Positions 9,804 to 21,972 are shown, counted from the stretch's first letter. The stretch is 64,000 nt of DNA from Vibrio sp. SCSIO 43135 (GCF_023716665.1 NZ_CP071859.1:2356001-2420000); one strand, 5' to 3'. Made by a program: numbers and translations. Notes: a model not told the origin generated them from the sequence alone.

Positions 9804-12800
9804 TTAGTTAAATTCGAGTTCGACCTGGCTTGAGCCAAGCAACTGTTTCAATTCGTCTAATAATGTATCGCTTGGCGTTACACGCCATTCTGTACCTAGC
9901 GTTAGGCGCGCTCTGGCATCGGCTCGCTGGTAATATACATTGACAGGCACACTGCCTGCTCGATGAGGCTCTAGAATTCGACTAAAGCGCTCAAAAAACT
10001 GTCCGTCAATTTGCGATTCTTCGATCGTAACGGATAAACCACGAGTGTATTTCTCGCGTGCGCTCCCTAAGTCCATGACTTCGCGCGCGGACATTTTAAG
10101 ACCACCATTGAAATCATCAAAGCTGACCTGTCCAGAAACGACCAAAATTTTATCTTTTTCTAACAGTTCTGCGTATCTGTCAAGCGCATCTGAGAATAAC
10201 ATGACTTCCATTCGGCCTGAACGGTCATCTAAAGTCATGATGCCAATACGTGAACCTCGCTTCGTAGTCATCACTCTTGCCGCAATAACTAACCCCGACA
10301 CTGTCAATGACTGATCACGCCTCGTCGGCGTGGCATCTTTTAGTCGACAGCTGGTGTATTTACCCAGTTCCTTTAAGTAAGCATTAATTGGGTGCCCCGT
10401 TAAATACAAACCTAGTGTATCTCGTTCACCTTCTAACCATACTTTCTCTGGCCATGCCGGAACTTTAGTGTACTTATGCTCTACTTCTTCCGGAGCATCA
10501 GTCAGTACGCCAAACATGTCAGCCTGACCAAACGCTTCTGCTTGGTGATGCTGGCTGGCCGCTTTTACCGCATCATTTAGTGACGCCATCATTGCTGCAC
10601 GGTGAGGTCCTAACCGGTCAAGTGCACCAGCATAGATCAATTTTTCAATCACACGTTTATTGACCTTTTTAAGGTCAATACGCGCACAAAAATCGAATAA
10701 ATCTTTGAAGTGGCCACCTTTTTCGCGCGCTTCTAAAATCGCATCGATAGGGCCTTCACCCACCCCTTTAATTGCACCGATACCGTAAACAATGGCCCCA
10801 GTTTCATCTACGTTGAAACGATACAAACCTTTATTAATATCCGGTGGCAGCAGCTTCAGTTTCATTCGGATACATTCATCCACCAAGCCAACCACTTTCT
10901 CGGTATTATCCATATCAGCGGTCATTACCGCTGCCATAAATTCAGCTGGGTAGTGGGTTTTAAGCCAAAGTGTTTGATAGGAAACTAACGCATAAGCTGC
11001 TGAGTGCGATTTGTTAAATCCGTAACCGGCGAACTTTTCCACCAAGTCAAAGATTTTCATCGCGAGTTCGCCGTCGACGCCATTGTTCTCAGCGCCCTCT
11101 TTGAAGGTGCCACGTTGCTTGGCCATTTCCTCAGGTTTTTTCTTACCCATTGCACGGCGCAGCATATCCGCACCACCCAATGTGTAGCCAGCTAAGATCT
11201 GTGCAATCTGCATTACCTGCTCCTGATACAGGATAATGCCGTAAGTCGGTTCTAACGTCTCTTTCAGAGACTCGTGCTGCCAAGTTTCATCAGGATAAGA
11301 AATTGCTTCTCGACCATGCTTACGGTCGATAAAGTTATCAACCATGCCCGATTGCAGCGGCCCTGGTCGGAAAAGTGCTACCAAAGCGATGATGTCTTCG
11401 AAACAGTCAGGTTGAAGGCGTTTAATTAGATCCTTCATACCGCGAGATTCAAGCTGGAATACCGCCGTTGTCTCAGAGTTTTGCAGCAAGTTAAATGACG
11501 CTTGATCTTCTAGGTCAATAGACTCGATACGTACCGGAGGCTTACCTTCTCTTTCTAAGCGTGGGTTAATCAGCCCCAGTGCCCAGTCAATGATGGTTAG
11601 GGTTCTTAATCCCAAGAAGTCGAATTTAACCAACCCCGCTGTTTCTACGTCGTTTTTATCAAACTGGGTAACGGGGAAGTTACCTTCTGAGTCAGCATAG
11701 ATTGGTGCGAAATCGGTGATTGTCGTCGGTGAAATTACAACACCACCAGCGTGCTTACCTGCATTTCGAGTACAGCCTTCAAGAATGCGACACTTGTCGA
11801 TTAGCTCCTTGACTTCTTCATCGTTGTTGTAAAGCTCTGGTAGCGCTGGTTCAGCATCAAATGCTTTAGCGAGCGTCATGCCTGGATCAGGCGGCACCAA
11901 CTTAGAGATTCTATCAACAAAACCAAATGGGTGGCCCAACACACGGCCTACATCTCGAATTACCGCTTTTGCCGCCATCGTACCGAACGTAATAATCTGA
12001 GATACCGCATCTCGGCCATACATTTCGGCCACGTGGTCAATAACCTGATCACGCTTATCCATGCAGAAGTCGATATCAAAATCGGGCATCGAAACACGTT
12101 CTGGATTCAAGAATCGCTCGAACAGCAAATCGTACTCAAGCGGATCTAGATCTGTGATGTCTAGCGCGTACGCGACTAGGGAGCCGGCACCAGAGCCTCG
12201 TCCAGGACCAACGGGAACGTCATTATCTTTCGACCACTGGATGAACTCCATTACGATCAAGAAGTAACCAGGGAAACCCATGTTGTTAATTACTTCGAGC
12301 TCGATTTTCAAGCGCTCATCATATTCAGGGCGGCGCTCGGCTCTGACTTGTTCATCAGGAAACAAAAATGCTAGGCGGCGCTCTAACCCTTCTTCAGACT
12401 TCTTAATCAAAAAGTCTTCTATCTTCATACCTTCAGTTGGGAAATTAGGTAAGAAGTACTCACCTAAGCGAACGGTAACATTACAGCGTTTGGCTATCTC
12501 GACACTGTTTTGTAGCGCTTCTGGAATATCAGAGAATAGCTCGCACATTTCCTCTTCACTTCGAAGGTATTGCTGTGCGCTGTAGTTTTTCGGCCTTCTA
12601 GGGTCATCAAGGGTAAAGCCATCGTGAATTGCTACTCGGATCTCGTGCGCATCAAACAGCTCTTGCTCTATAAAGACTACTTCGTTCGTTGCGACAACCG
12701 GTAGATCATGCTTCTCGGCGACTTCAAGGGCGAAATGTAAGTAAGTTTCTTCGTCTGAACGCCCAGTTCTAATAAGTTCAAGATAAAAGTGGTCGGCAAA

Positions 12801-13283
12801 GTGCTGCTGATAAAACGCTATCGACTGTTCGACTAAAGCAGGATTACCTTTAAGTAGTGCCTTACCTATTTCACCCTCTTTAGCGCCAGACAACACGATA
12901 AGCCCTTTGGCGTGCTCAGCAAGCCACTCTTTGTCTATCACTGGCTGATGCTGTACATGCCCGCGTAAATAGGCTTTTGAAATCAATAAAGTAAGGTTTT
13001 TATAACCATCGTTATCTTTAGCAAGCACCGTGAGTTTAGTTAATTCATCACCAAACTCTTTCGATTGCATCGAGAAGTCAGCACCCACAATAGGCTTAAC
13101 GCCACAGCCATGAGCGGTCCCATAAAACTTCACCAGACCGCATAAGTTGGTAAAGTCGGTGATTGCCATCGCAGGCATACCTAACTCGGCGACTTTCTTC
13201 ACCAGAGGTGGGACTTTAGACAGGCCGTCGACCATAGAGAAATCACTATGGACTCGGAGGTGAATAAACTTTGGGTCTGACAT
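9804..13283 (-). CDS. dnaE: DNA polymerase III alpha subunit
   Basis: The 1159-residue length is standard for DnaE (E. coli 1160). It is the replicative polymerase. Visible parts are the N-terminal PHP domain ([17 protein letters not shown]), the palm carboxylates in [16 protein letters not shown] (about 400-415), the second catalytic Asp region [11 protein letters not shown], the clamp-binding motif near QADMFG, and an OB-fold around 990-1070 ([12 protein letters not shown]). The polymerase appears intact, and the exonuclease partner dnaQ lies in the same window. It starts 97 bases downstream of the rnhB stop on the same strand. Confidence 0.97.
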   Translation of the reverse strand: MSDPKFIHLRVHSDFSMVDGLSKVPPLVKKVAELGMPAMAITDFTNLCGLVKFYGTAHGCGVKPIVGADFSMQSKEFGDELTKLTVLAKDNDGYKNLTLLISKAYLRGHVQHQPVIDKEWLAEHAKGLIVLSGAKEGEIGKALLKGNPALVEQSIAFYQQHFADHFYLELIRTGRSDEETYLHFALEVAEKHDLPVVATNEVVFIEQELFDAHEIRVAIHDGFTLDDPRRPKNYSAQQYLRSEEEMCELFSDIPEALQNSVEIAKRCNVTVRLGEYFLPNFPTEGMKIEDFLIKKSEEGLERRLAFLFPDEQVRAERRPEYDERLKIELEVINNMGFPGYFLIVMEFIQWSKDNDVPVGPGRGSGAGSLVAYALDITDLDPLEYDLLFERFLNPERVSMPDFDIDFCMDKRDQVIDHVAEMYGRDAVSQIITFGTMAAKAVIRDVGRVLGHPFGFVDRISKLVPPDPGMTLAKAFDAEPALPELYNNDEEVKELIDKCRILEGCTRNAGKHAGGVVISPTTITDFAPIYADSEGNFPVTQFDKNDVETAGLVKFDFLGLRTLTIIDWALGLINPRLEREGKPPVRIESIDLEDQASFNLLQNSETTAVFQLESRGMKDLIKRLQPDCFEDIIALVALFRPGPLQSGMVDNFIDRKHGREAISYPDETWQHESLKETLEPTYGIILYQEQVMQIAQILAGYTLGGADMLRRAMGKKKPEEMAKQRGTFKEGAENNGVDGELAMKIFDLVEKFAGYGFNKSHSAAYALVSYQTLWLKTHYPAEFMAAVMTADMDNTEKVVGLVDECIRMKLKLLPPDINKGLYRFNVDETGAIVYGIGAIKGVGEGPIDAILEAREKGGHFKDLFDFCARIDLKKVNKRVIEKLIYAGALDRLGPHRAAMMASLNDAVKAASQHHQAEAFGQADMFGVLTDAPEEVEHKYTKVPAWPEKVWLEGERDTLGLYLTGHPINAYLKELGKYTSCRLKDATPTRRDQSLTVSGLVIAARVMTTKRGSRIGIMTLDDRSGRMEVMLFSDALDRYAELLEKDKILVVSGQVSFDDFNGGLKMSAREVMDLGSAREKYTRGLSVTIEESQIDGQFFERFSRILEPHRAGSVPVNVYYQRADARARLTLGTEWRVTPSDTLLDELKQLLGSSQVELEFN

Positions 13284-13380
13284 TAACTGCTTCCTGAAGA
13301 AAAAGCGAAGGGCTTTCTAATGGCTTGGTAGTTTACGTGATTGCGTGTGCGGCTTAAAGGCACACGCTCAAACTTCTGAC

Positions 13381-14010
13381 TTACTCGAGACCAAGTGCTC
13401 GTTTAACCGGCTTAAAGCTCTTGCGATGCTGTTCAATTACACCATGTTGTTCAATTGCTTCAAAGTGTGCCTTAGTTGGATAACCTTTGTGCTTAGCAAA
13501 ACCAAATTCAGGATGTAGCCTATCCAACTCTTCCATTTCTTGGTCCCGCACTACTTTTGCAATGATCGACGCTGCGCTAATTTCTGCAACTCTCATATCC
13601 CCTTTGACAACCGCGATACCATCCATCGGTAAATCTGGGACTCGGTTTCCATCAATTAGGGCCAGATCCGGAGTAATGTTTAACCCTGCAATTGCGCGCT
13701 GCATAGCAACCATTGTGGCTTGCAAAATATTGAGCTCATCAATCTCCTGAGGAGAACATCGCCCGACAGACCAAGCTAAGGCCTTTTCTTTGATTTCGGG
13801 AAGTAACGCTAGACGCTTTTTCTCTGATAGCTTTTTAGAGTCGTTCAATCCTTCAATCGGGTTGTTCGGGTCGAGAATTACAGCGGCAGTCACGACATCA
13901 CCCACCAATGGTCCTCGCCCAACTTCATCAACCCCGGCAACAGTTTGGTACCCTTGCGGAATTTCGAACGGAGGAAGTTCTGTTTTCGAATTTTTCTTTT
14001 CAGTTGGCAT
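13381..14010 (-). CDS. rnhB: Ribonuclease HII
   Basis: The 209-residue enzyme removes single ribonucleotides and RNA primers from DNA. The signature [16 protein letters not shown] carries the first Asp-Glu metal pair. [19 protein letters not shown] (Asp) and [11 protein letters not shown] (Asp) are the remaining active-site motifs. The start lies two bases after the lpxB stop, making it the last gene of the lpx run before dnaE. Confidence 0.96.
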   Translation of the reverse strand: MPTEKKNSKTELPPFEIPQGYQTVAGVDEVGRGPLVGDVVTAAVILDPNNPIEGLNDSKKLSEKKRLALLPEIKEKALAWSVGRCSPQEIDELNILQATMVAMQRAIAGLNITPDLALIDGNRVPDLPMDGIAVVKGDMRVAEISAASIIAKVVRDQEMEELDRLHPEFGFAKHKGYPTKAHFEAIEQHGVIEQHRKSFKPVKRALGLE

Positions 14011-14012
14011 GT

Positions 14013-15161
14013 TTAGTTTCGTTCAAATTGTATTAGTTCAAGGACAGCCTTCGCAGCTTGCTCATCGGCGTTTTTACGAATCCATTTATGCATATCGGTG
14101 AACCGTTCGATCAATTCGGTATTATCAGCAGTTAACATTTCTTCCACTGCCGGTACCAGAAACTCTGGCTCACACTCTTCCATAAGTAGCTCTTTAACCA
14201 GTTCTTCTCCAGCCAATATGTTGGGTAACGAAACAAACTCCGTTATCGCGAGTTTACGAACTAGCCAACCAGTAAGCCTATTCACTTTATAGCCGACGAC
14301 CATAGGTCTTTTGAGTAACATACACTCGAGAGCAACCGTTCCTGATGCAAGTAACACAGCATCAGAGGCAGTAATCACATTTCGTGCAGTGTCTTGCACG
14401 ATAGTAAACTCAAGTTCTGGTGCAGTTTGCTGCCAAATTTCTTCAAACTGCTGTCGGCGCTTATCGTTGACTGCAGCGACAACGAACCCAAGCTCTGGGT
14501 GGGATTTCTTGAGCTTTTGGCAAGTTTCTATAAATGGTTTAGCAATAAGTCCTACTTCACCGCCTCGGCTACCAGGCAGAACTGCGAGCCACTGCCTATT
14601 TGGATCTAAATTGAGATGCTCTTGAGCTTCTGCTTGATTAGGAACTAAAGGAATTGCATCAGCAAGAGTATGGCCGATAAACTCACAAGCCACGTTGTAT
14701 TTATCGTAGAAAGCTTTTTCAAACGGAAGAAAAGCTAAGACTAGATCCGTTGCCGCATCGATCTTGAAAATTCGTTTAGGTCGCCACGCCCATACCGACG
14801 GACTTACATAGTGAACCGTTTTAATCCCGGCTTTTTTTAGGTCTAGTTCCAAGCGTAAGTTGAAGTCAGGAGCATCAATACCGATGAAGACATCCGGTGG
14901 GTTGCTGATAAAGTATTTAACCAACTCCGCTTTCACTTTGAGTAAACGAGGTAAGCGGCCCAGAACTTCGACCAATCCCATCACAGCGAGTTCTTCCATA
15001 TCAAATAGAGACTCACAGCCTTGAGCAATCATTTTTGGTCCACCGATACCAACAAACTCAGCATTTGGATGCTGTTGCTTGACGGCCTTGATAAAGCCTT
15101 CTCCTAGCGTGTCACCTGACAACTCACCAGCAATAATGCCAATTCGCAACGGTTTATCCAT
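14013..15161 (-). CDS. lpxB: Lipid-A-disaccharide synthase
   Basis: The protein has 382 residues, as in E. coli. This GT19 glycosyltransferase joins UDP-2,3-diacylglucosamine to lipid X to form the lipid A disaccharide at the inner face of the membrane. The start [16 protein letters not shown], the segment [16 protein letters not shown] and the donor-binding [11 protein letters not shown] followed by [20 protein letters not shown] are diagnostic. It is separated from lpxA by 92 bases that include a terminator-like hairpin, so its expression may be partly uncoupled from lpxA. Confidence 0.97.
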   Translation of the reverse strand: MDKPLRIGIIAGELSGDTLGEGFIKAVKQQHPNAEFVGIGGPKMIAQGCESLFDMEELAVMGLVEVLGRLPRLLKVKAELVKYFISNPPDVFIGIDAPDFNLRLELDLKKAGIKTVHYVSPSVWAWRPKRIFKIDAATDLVLAFLPFEKAFYDKYNVACEFIGHTLADAIPLVPNQAEAQEHLNLDPNRQWLAVLPGSRGGEVGLIAKPFIETCQKLKKSHPELGFVVAAVNDKRRQQFEEIWQQTAPELEFTIVQDTARNVITASDAVLLASGTVALECMLLKRPMVVGYKVNRLTGWLVRKLAITEFVSLPNILAGEELVKELLMEECEPEFLVPAVEEMLTADNTELIERFTDMHKWIRKNADEQAAKAVLELIQFERN

Positions 15162-15197
15162 AACTCAATTTTCCCTTTCTACGGGTCATCAAAATAC

Positions 15198-15230
15198 AAA
15201 AAGATCGCTACTCATAGAGATAGCGATCTT
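15198..15230 (-). terminator. Attenuator-like hairpin between lpxA and lpxB
   Basis: AAGATCGCTA (15201-15210) pairs perfectly with TAGCGATCTT (15221-15230), followed on the minus strand by TTTTTG. The unit sits inside the lpx operon, so partial termination is the likely role. Confidence 0.65.
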
Positions 15231-15253
15231 CATTACACACCGTTCACGATGTT

Positions 15254-16042
15254 TTAGCGAATAATACCACGAGTCGAATTTTCAATTAGCGTAGTGAACT
15301 GGCCAATTGATTCATACTCTTTCGCCATTTCTTCTAGAACTGGCATCACTTCAGCGATGGTTTTTCCGCTACGGTAGATCTCTTTGTAGGCACTACGAAT
15401 AGCGCGGATTTCAGGTTTCTCAAACCCACGACGCTTCAATCCTTCCACATTAATACCAAATGGTTTGCAGTGGTTACCTTGTGCCATTACAAATGGAGGA
15501 ACGTCTTGTACTACCACAGATGCTCCACCAACAAAGCTATGTGCTCCTACAGTACAGAATTGATGTACCGGTGATAACGCTGAAACAATCGCGTAGTCTT
15601 CAATGGTTACATGGCCAGCCAACGTCGCGTTGTTACCCATGATGATGTTATCACCCACAACACAGTCATGAGCAATATGAACGTTGACACAAAATAGGTT
15701 GTCGCTACCCACTGTCGTAACGCCTTTATCCTGAACTGTACCACGATGCATCTGAACGCTTTCACGAATCACGTTGCGGTCGCCAACCACTAAGCGGGTG
15801 TCTTCACCTTGATACTTCTTGTCTTGACACTCTTCACCAATCACAGCAAATGGGAAGATACGGTTGTCTTCTCCAATTACCGTTGGCCCTTTGATTACGA
15901 CATGTGACATCACTTCCGTGCCACGACCGATTTCAACGTTTGAGGTAATATAAGTAAAAGGGCCTACTGTTACGTCTGCGCCAATTACCGCTCCCTCTTC
16001 AACCACCGCACTTGGGTGGATTTGAGCACTTTCATGAATCAT
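15254..16042 (-). CDS. lpxA: UDP-N-acetylglucosamine acyltransferase
   Basis: The protein has 262 residues from the ATG at 16042, matching E. coli LpxA (262). A more distal in-frame codon would add seven residues (MLAESFN) that the family lacks. It catalyses the first step of lipid A synthesis, adding a hydroxyacyl chain from ACP. Left-handed beta-helix hexapeptide repeats fill residues 1-185. The catalytic His sits in CVNVHIAHDCVVGD. The C-terminal helical part contains GLKRRGFEKPEIRAI. It starts one base past the fabZ stop. Confidence 0.97.
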   Translation of the reverse strand: MIHESAQIHPSAVVEEGAVIGADVTVGPFTYITSNVEIGRGTEVMSHVVIKGPTVIGEDNRIFPFAVIGEECQDKKYQGEDTRLVVGDRNVIRESVQMHRGTVQDKGVTTVGSDNLFCVNVHIAHDCVVGDNIIMGNNATLAGHVTIEDYAIVSALSPVHQFCTVGAHSFVGGASVVVQDVPPFVMAQGNHCKPFGINVEGLKRRGFEKPEIRAIRSAYKEIYRSGKTIAEVMPVLEEMAKEYESIGQFTTLIENSTRGIIR

Positions 16043-16043
16043 A

Positions 16044-16496
16044 TTAAAACTCTCGGCGAGCACACTTTAGCTCGGCAGAACATACAACTTCGCCATCGAC
16101 TTTTGCGATGCAATCAAACGCAGCAATTCCACGGCGCTCTTTTACAAATGTTACTTCAATAACAAGTTGGTCACCTGGTGTCACTGGCTTGCGGAACTTA
16201 GCTTTATCAACACTCGCGAAGTAGTACAGTTCGTTATCTGCAGGAGCACCAAACGATTTAAATCCTAATAAACCCGTTGCTTGCGCCATTGCTTCAAGGA
16301 TAAGTACACCTGGGAAAACGGGTAGTTGAGGGAAGTGACCTGTGAACTGAGGTTCGTTTACTGATACGTTCTTAATCGCCGTCAGGTACTTTTCTTCTTC
16401 AAAGTCTGTTACACGATCAATCAGCAAAAATGGGTAGCGATGAGGCAAAAGCTCCTGAATTTCAGTAATGTCCATCGTTTTCTTTTCAGTAGTCAA
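16044..16496 (-). CDS. fabZ: 3-hydroxyacyl-[acyl-carrier-protein] dehydratase
   Basis: The protein has 150 residues when read from a TTG at 16496. AGGAA lies seven bases upstream of that TTG, and the product then begins [10 protein letters not shown], close to the E. coli MTTNTHTLQI start. The first ATG (16475) would shorten it to 143. It dehydrates 3-hydroxyacyl-ACP in fatty acid elongation and competes with LpxA/LpxD for the same substrate, hence the shared operon. The hotdog-fold active-site His is in [20 protein letters not shown] and the Glu in the same helix. Confidence 0.95.
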   Translation of the reverse strand: MTTEKKTMDITEIQELLPHRYPFLLIDRVTDFEEEKYLTAIKNVSVNEPQFTGHFPQLPVFPGVLILEAMAQATGLLGFKSFGAPADNELYYFASVDKAKFRKPVTPGDQLVIEVTFVKERRGIAAFDCIAKVDGEVVCSAELKCARREF

Positions 16497-16550
16497 AGTC
16501 AAATTCCTATAAAGTAAAACTTCAAAAAATAATCGCCAATATAATAGACG

Positions 16551-16577
16551 AAAAAGACTCGCATTTCGCGAGCCTTT
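16551..16577 (-). terminator. Hairpin between lpxD and fabZ
   Basis: On the minus strand, AAAGGCTCGC and GCGAGTCTTTTT form a short GC-rich stem with a five-base loop and a T-run. It lies within the operon, so it is probably a weak terminator or attenuator. Confidence 0.5.
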
Positions 16578-16593
16578 ACCGAGAAAGTTGGAA

Positions 16594-17628
16594 TTAAGAT
16601 TCCTTTTCTTGCTCTTCAAGCAATTTTTCAACTGCTTTAAGGCGTTTGTTCATCTCATCAATTCGATGAACTCGAGTCGCCGTCTTACGCCACTCTTTGT
16701 TGGTTTGCAAAGGTATACCTGATGAGTACATCCCCTTCTCGGAAATGCTGCGCATCACCATCCCCATACCGGTAATCGTAACGCCATCTGCAATTTCGAT
16801 ATGACCATTGATTACCGATGCACCACCAATAATGCAGTATTTACCAATTTTGGTACTTCCTGCCACAACTGTACCACCCGCCATGGCTGTACCATATCCG
16901 ATCTGTACGTTATGCGCGATTTGAAGTTGGTTATCCAGAATAACGTTATCTTCAATAACCGTATCTTCTAGAGCACCACGATCTATGGTAGTACATGCGC
17001 CAATTTCGACACGATTGCCAATTCGAACCGTGCCTAGCTGAGGAATTTTTATCCACTCACCTTTTTCGTTAGCGTAACCGAAGCCATCCGCACCAATCAC
17101 CGTACTTGATTGAACCAAACAATCAGAACCGATCACGACCGAATGATAGATGGAAACATTTGCCCACAGCTTTGTATTCGTTCCAATCTTGGCATTCTTG
17201 CCAACAAAACAACCTGCACCGATTACAACGTTGTCGCCTAGCTCTACGCCAGACTCAATCACTGCATTCGCACCAACCGCTACGTTATTACCCATAACCA
17301 CATCAGTGGCGATCACTGCAGTTGACGCAATGTTATCAGCGGGTTTAGGAGTAATGTCCAGAGCTTGAGCTACTTTAGCAAACGCTACATAAGGATCATC
17401 CACAACTAGAGCATTACCAGCACACAGCTCACGTTGTGCTTCTTTTACCATAACAACTGTCGCTTTACAGTCGGCAAGGTGTTTTGCATATCTAGGGTTG
17501 GACAAGAAAGTCACATGCCCTGCTTCAGCTTTATCCATTGGAGCTACCATAGTCACGCTAGCATTTGCGTCACCGTGCAACTCCCCCCCGGTTATTGCGG
17601 CCAATTCGGCTAAAGTCAGTGTTAACAT
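16594..17628 (-). CDS. lpxD: UDP-3-O-acylglucosamine N-acyltransferase
   Basis: The 344-residue protein catalyses the third step of lipid A synthesis. The N-terminal uridine-binding domain (about 1-100, [20 protein letters not shown]) is followed by hexapeptide repeats (about 105-315) forming a beta-helix. The catalytic His lies in [14 protein letters not shown]-terminal charged helix ([22 protein letters not shown]) is typical of the acyl-carrier-binding tail. It starts eight bases after the skp stop. Confidence 0.97.
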   Translation of the reverse strand: MLTLTLAELAAITGGELHGDANASVTMVAPMDKAEAGHVTFLSNPRYAKHLADCKATVVMVKEAQRELCAGNALVVDDPYVAFAKVAQALDITPKPADNIASTAVIATDVVMGNNVAVGANAVIESGVELGDNVVIGAGCFVGKNAKIGTNTKLWANVSIYHSVVIGSDCLVQSSTVIGADGFGYANEKGEWIKIPQLGTVRIGNRVEIGACTTIDRGALEDTVIEDNVILDNQLQIAHNVQIGYGTAMAGGTVVAGSTKIGKYCIIGGASVINGHIEIADGVTITGMGMVMRSISEKGMYSSGIPLQTNKEWRKTATRVHRIDEMNKRLKAVEKLLEEQEKES

Positions 17629-17635
17629 AAACGTA

Positions 17636-18145
17636 TTATTTTAGTGATTTGATTACTTGTTCAGAGATGTTGTACTCAGGTTTTGCGTAAGATAGAGCTT
17701 GAGCGTCAACAACCATATCGTAGCCTTCTTTTTCAGCAACCTTCGCTACAGCATCTTGAATGACTTTAAACAACTTTTGCTTTTCTTCAGCTTCGCGGCG
17801 AGCTGATGCTTTCTCAAGAGCTTGTGCTTTAATCTTGTACTTACTGTCAAGCTGACCAATTTCAATGCGCAGTTTTTCAACTTCTTCAGGGCCTAATAGC
17901 TCACCATCACGCTTTAGCTTCTCAATTTTAGTTTGAGCTTCAGCTTGAATAGCTTGCAGTTCACCCGCCTTATCTTTGAACTCTTCTTGCATTTTCTGCA
18001 GTACAACTTCGCGCTGTGGAAGAGCTTGAAATACTTGTGCGGTGTTGATGTAACCGACTTTCTGAGCCGCTTCTGCAGCATTAGCAAAGAACGAAGAAGT
18101 TAATACTGCTAGGCTAAGACCAGCCGCTTTGATCGCTTTATTCAA
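17636..18145 (-). CDS. skp: Periplasmic chaperone Skp/OmpH
   Basis: The 169-residue protein has a cleavable signal peptide (about 1-23, ending FFANAAEA). The mature part is a long charged coiled coil (about 45-125, rich in K, E and Q). Small N- and C-terminal beta segments ([28 protein letters not shown]) build the trimer body. Skp holds unfolded outer-membrane proteins on their way to BamA, which is encoded immediately upstream, 14 bases away. Confidence 0.95.
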   Translation of the reverse strand: MNKAIKAAGLSLAVLTSSFFANAAEAAQKVGYINTAQVFQALPQREVVLQKMQEEFKDKAGELQAIQAEAQTKIEKLKRDGELLGPEEVEKLRIEIGQLDSKYKIKAQALEKASARREAEEKQKLFKVIQDAVAKVAEKEGYDMVVDAQALSYAKPEYNISEQVIKSLK

Positions 18146-18159
18146 AATATAATTCCTTA

Positions 18160-20574
18160 TTAGAAGGTTCTACCGATAGTGAAAGTGAAGACTTCTTTAT
18201 CGTCACCCTCGTAATATTCTATTGGCTGTGCCAACGAGAAGACTAATGGACCCATTGGAGACATCCATTGCAATGCAACACCAACGGATGAGCGATAGTT
18301 TGATGGATCCGAATAGTCATAGTAATACTGGTTACCATAATCCGCACCAGAACTACGGTAATCAAATTCAGTGTCCCATACACTTGCCATATCGAAGAAG
18401 ATACTAGTACGGATCTGGTTTCTCACCTCATCCGATGCAAATGGCGTAGGCACGATTAATTCCACGCTTGCCAGGGCAATGGCGTTACCACCGACTGAAT
18501 CATCAGTCGCGGTATCGGTACCATTGTTCGAGTTTGAGTAGTCTCGATAAACAGCTTTCGGACCAGCTGAGTTTGAGCCAAAGCCTCGTAACGTCGTAAA
18601 GCCACCGGCGTAATAGTTCTCATAGAATGGGAACAGGTTATCTTGACCATCAGTTTGACCGTAACCATTGCCATAACCTAGGCGCCCGCGTAACAGTAGC
18701 GAGAACTCCCCTTTTTGAGTTAACGAGAAATACTGTCTTACATCATACTGCACTTTAAAGTACTGAACGTCAGAGCCAGGTACGGTCATCTTATAAAATG
18801 CACGTTGGTGGTTACCTGAAGTTGGGAAATACGTTCGGTTTAGCTTGTTACGAGTCCAAGAAACGTTGATATCGAAGTCATTGGTATTAAGAGAACCTTC
18901 ACTATCAATGTTGCTTGCTTGAGAGGCTAAGAATTGCTCTACCTGCAGGTATGGGCTTAAGTTACCAATCTTGTTATGTGTATAACCTACACCAAACTCA
19001 AAAAAGTTAAGTTCATCGAATGGGAAACCCCAAGTCAAACTAGCGCCGTAACTTTCATTGGTGTAGTCGACGATACCTGCCTCGGAAGCTTCAAACTCGT
19101 TGTAGAAAATTTTACCACCAAGACTCACACCATCAAGATTCCAGTAAGGGTCGCGATAATCCAAACTGACATTCTTTTGGTAGTCGTTCATCATGGCGTT
19201 TACGCCAACACGGTTACCTGATCCTAGGAAGTTATCTTGCTGTAAGCCCACTTGGAAGCTAACACCCGACTCAGTACCATAACCGATACCAAAGTTCACA
19301 CTGCCCGAGTTAGCCTCTTTGACGTTGTATACAAGATCGACTTGGTCTTCACTACCAGGGACACGGACGGTCTGAACTTCAACAGTTTCAAAGAAACCTA
19401 AACGATTCAAACGAGTCTTACCCGTATCGATCGCTTTCGAGTTTAACCAACTGCCTTCCATTTGACGCATTTCTCGGCGAAGAACTTCATCTTTCGTCGA
19501 GTTGTTACCAACAAATCGAATATCTCGTACATAGATACGATTACCCGCCTCGACATTAATGACAAGCGATACTTCTTGAGTTTCATCATCAAATTCAGGG
19601 ATGGTTCGAACTTGTGGGTATGCGTAACCCGCCTCCCCAAGAACACGCTTAACATCTTCTTCTAAGCGAGTTACAGATGACCCATTATAAGTATCACCAT
19701 CTTCAAATGGGATCATCGACTTAAATTCGTCTTCTTTGCCTATCAGCTCACCACGGAACTGGACATCTTTGACTGTATAAGGATTGCCTTCATCCAACCC
19801 CAAAGTGATGTATACACCTTTCTTATCAGGAGAAATAGCAACTTGGGTTGAATCTACTTGAAACTTAAGGAAGCCTCGATCTAAATAGTAAGATTTTAAT
19901 GCTTCAATATCACCCGCTAAAACCTGCTTCTGATACTTATCGTCCGCTAAAAAGTTCCACCACGCGACATCGACATTCAAGTTAAAACGGCTCAACAGTT
20001 CTTCGTCAGTAAAAACTTCATTACCGATAAAGTTGATCTGTTTGATTTTTGCCGAAACCCCTTCGGTAAACACAAATTTCAAATCTGAACGGTTACGAGG
20101 AAGAGGTGTAACAACAGCTTTCACTGTCGCATTGTATTTACCAACACTGTAGTAAAAGTCTTCCAAACCTTTTTCGATATTTGAAAGCGTTGTGCGATCT
20201 AGGGCTTCGCCTACACGGATACCTGATGCATCAAGGTTTTGCTGCAACTGCTCTTCTTTAATTGCATCGTTACCTGAGAAAGAAATGCTCGCAATTGTCG
20301 GTCGCTCTTTGACCTGAACAACTAAAACATCACCATCCCTTAATACTTTTACATCTTCAAAGTTACCAGACGTGTATAAAGCGCGAATGATTTCCGCGAC
20401 ATCTTGGCCATCGACATTGTCGCCAATTCGCACAGGCATGTTCAATAGTGCAGCACCCAGTGCTACACGCTGTAATCCTTCGATTTTGATGTCCTGAACA
20501 ACAAAGTTTTCAGCACCATTTGCAGATACACTCGTCGCTAGGAGCGTTGCAAATAGAATATTTTTCATCGCCAT
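18160..20574 (-). CDS. bamA: Outer membrane protein assembly factor BamA
   Basis: The protein has 804 residues (E. coli 810). A signal peptide (about 1-20) is followed by five POTRA domains to about residue 420, recognisable by repeats such as VQDIKIEGLQRV and ISFSGNDAIKEEQL, and then a 16-strand barrel ending in aromatic GRTF. The lid-lock motif LRGFGSNSAGP (VRGF-type) is present in the barrel. Start 20574 gives MAMKN; the internal ATG at 20568 is an alternative, and the upstream ribosome site is unclear. It is grouped with its chaperone skp and with rseP. Confidence 0.96.
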   Translation of the reverse strand: MAMKNILFATLLATSVSANGAENFVVQDIKIEGLQRVALGAALLNMPVRIGDNVDGQDVAEIIRALYTSGNFEDVKVLRDGDVLVVQVKERPTIASISFSGNDAIKEEQLQQNLDASGIRVGEALDRTTLSNIEKGLEDFYYSVGKYNATVKAVVTPLPRNRSDLKFVFTEGVSAKIKQINFIGNEVFTDEELLSRFNLNVDVAWWNFLADDKYQKQVLAGDIEALKSYYLDRGFLKFQVDSTQVAISPDKKGVYITLGLDEGNPYTVKDVQFRGELIGKEDEFKSMIPFEDGDTYNGSSVTRLEEDVKRVLGEAGYAYPQVRTIPEFDDETQEVSLVINVEAGNRIYVRDIRFVGNNSTKDEVLRREMRQMEGSWLNSKAIDTGKTRLNRLGFFETVEVQTVRVPGSEDQVDLVYNVKEANSGSVNFGIGYGTESGVSFQVGLQQDNFLGSGNRVGVNAMMNDYQKNVSLDYRDPYWNLDGVSLGGKIFYNEFEASEAGIVDYTNESYGASLTWGFPFDELNFFEFGVGYTHNKIGNLSPYLQVEQFLASQASNIDSEGSLNTNDFDINVSWTRNKLNRTYFPTSGNHQRAFYKMTVPGSDVQYFKVQYDVRQYFSLTQKGEFSLLLRGRLGYGNGYGQTDGQDNLFPFYENYYAGGFTTLRGFGSNSAGPKAVYRDYSNSNNGTDTATDDSVGGNAIALASVELIVPTPFASDEVRNQIRTSIFFDMASVWDTEFDYRSSGADYGNQYYYDYSDPSNYRSSVGVALQWMSPMGPLVFSLAQPIEYYEGDDKEVFTFTIGRTF

Positions 20575-20613
20575 ATTTGTTTTAGTTATTCCTTACTACA
20601 ACCTTTGCCTTGT

Positions 20614-21972
20614 TTACAGGCGAGTAAAATCGTTAAAAATTGCTATAGCCATTAAGGAGAAAATAATTGCTCCTCCAATTCGATACCCCATCTCTTGGAC
20701 CTTCTCAGGTACAGGGCGACGGATAATGGCTTCAATGGCAAAAAAGAGCAAATGTCCACCATCAAGCATAGGCAGCGGAACCAAATTAATAATCCCTAGG
20801 TTAACGCTAATCAGCGCCAAGAACCCCAAGAAATAGACCAACCCGTAATCAGCTGTTGTGCCAGCCCCCTTCGCAATCGAAATAGGACCGCTTAAATTGT
20901 TTAGACCTACATCGCCGACAATCAGCTTTTTAAGCATCCCTACCGTTAGGTTAATGACTTGGATTGTCTTATCTATCGATTTACCAACAGCTTCGAATAC
21001 ACCATATTGGAGGTCGAATCGATAACTTTCCGGCCATTCTGCGACCTCAGGAGCAATCCCAGCAAAACCAATATTGCCACTTTGGGAGTCACTACGGCTG
21101 TCTGGTGTTAACGTTAGCATCTGCAGCATACCATTTCTTTCAATCTGCAAAGCGATATCTGTCTCTGGATTGCCGCGAATTAACTTCACAACTTGCTGCC
21201 AATTTTCAATTGCTTGGCCATTAGCTGCGACGATACGATCACCACTCTCTAATCCAGCTCTCGCACCTGCCCCCTCTTCCGACACAGTATTCAACGTAGT
21301 CGAAATCTCTGGAGTAAATGGCCTAAATCCAAGTGCTCCCATAGCAGACTCTGTTTCTGGGTTAAAGTTCCATGAAGTGAGATCTAAAGTTTTAGTTTGT
21401 TCGTAGTCAACGCTTTCTGAAGGTTTAACCGTTAGCGTTAATGAGCTATCGCCAATATGGGAAATTAAGCCCATATTCACAGATTCCCAGTCTGCGGTTT
21501 TGACGCCACCGATTGAAGTAAGTTCCATGCCCGGTTCCAAACCTGCCTGCGCGGCAATTGAATAAGGAGTCACTTCTCCAACGACCGGTTTGACTGCTGG
21601 TACTCCAATCAGGAAAACAGCCCAGTAAGCAAAAATGGCGAACAGAAAGTTAAATACAGGACCTGCTGCTACAATAGCCGTTCTAGCCCATAAAGGTTTT
21701 TTATCGAACGCCACGCTATGTTGCTCTGGAGATAGTTCATCTACTCGACTATCGACCATTTTTACGTAGCCACCCAATGGGATAACAGACACACTGTATT
21801 CAGTGCCATCCTTGCCCACTCGGCTCCAAATTGATTTCCCAAAGCCTATCGAAAACTTTTCGACCTTTACGCCACAACGTCGAGCTACCCAAAAATGGCC
21901 AAATTCATGCACAGCAACCAATATGCCTAATGCAACAATAAATGAAACAAAGTTCCAAAGAATCCCAGTCAT
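20614..21972 (-). CDS. rseP: Site-2 intramembrane zinc metalloprotease RseP
   Basis: The protein has 452 residues. The zinc-binding HEFGH lies at 22-26 in the first transmembrane helix, and the second active-site motif [13 protein letters not shown] lies near 395. Two tandem PDZ domains lie between (around 115-205 and 210-300; the second has the [15 protein letters not shown] core). It performs the second cut of anti-sigma factor RseA, which releases sigma-E when outer-membrane assembly fails. Linkage to bamA and skp fits this. It overlaps dxr by 4 bases. Confidence 0.97.
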   Translation of the reverse strand: MTGILWNFVSFIVALGILVAVHEFGHFWVARRCGVKVEKFSIGFGKSIWSRVGKDGTEYSVSVIPLGGYVKMVDSRVDELSPEQHSVAFDKKPLWARTAIVAAGPVFNFLFAIFAYWAVFLIGVPAVKPVVGEVTPYSIAAQAGLEPGMELTSIGGVKTADWESVNMGLISHIGDSSLTLTVKPSESVDYEQTKTLDLTSWNFNPETESAMGALGFRPFTPEISTTLNTVSEEGAGARAGLESGDRIVAANGQAIENWQQVVKLIRGNPETDIALQIERNGMLQMLTLTPDSRSDSQSGNIGFAGIAPEVAEWPESYRFDLQYGVFEAVGKSIDKTIQVINLTVGMLKKLIVGDVGLNNLSGPISIAKGAGTTADYGLVYFLGFLALISVNLGIINLVPLPMLDGGHLLFFAIEAIIRRPVPEKVQEMGYRIGGAIIFSLMAIAIFNDFTRL

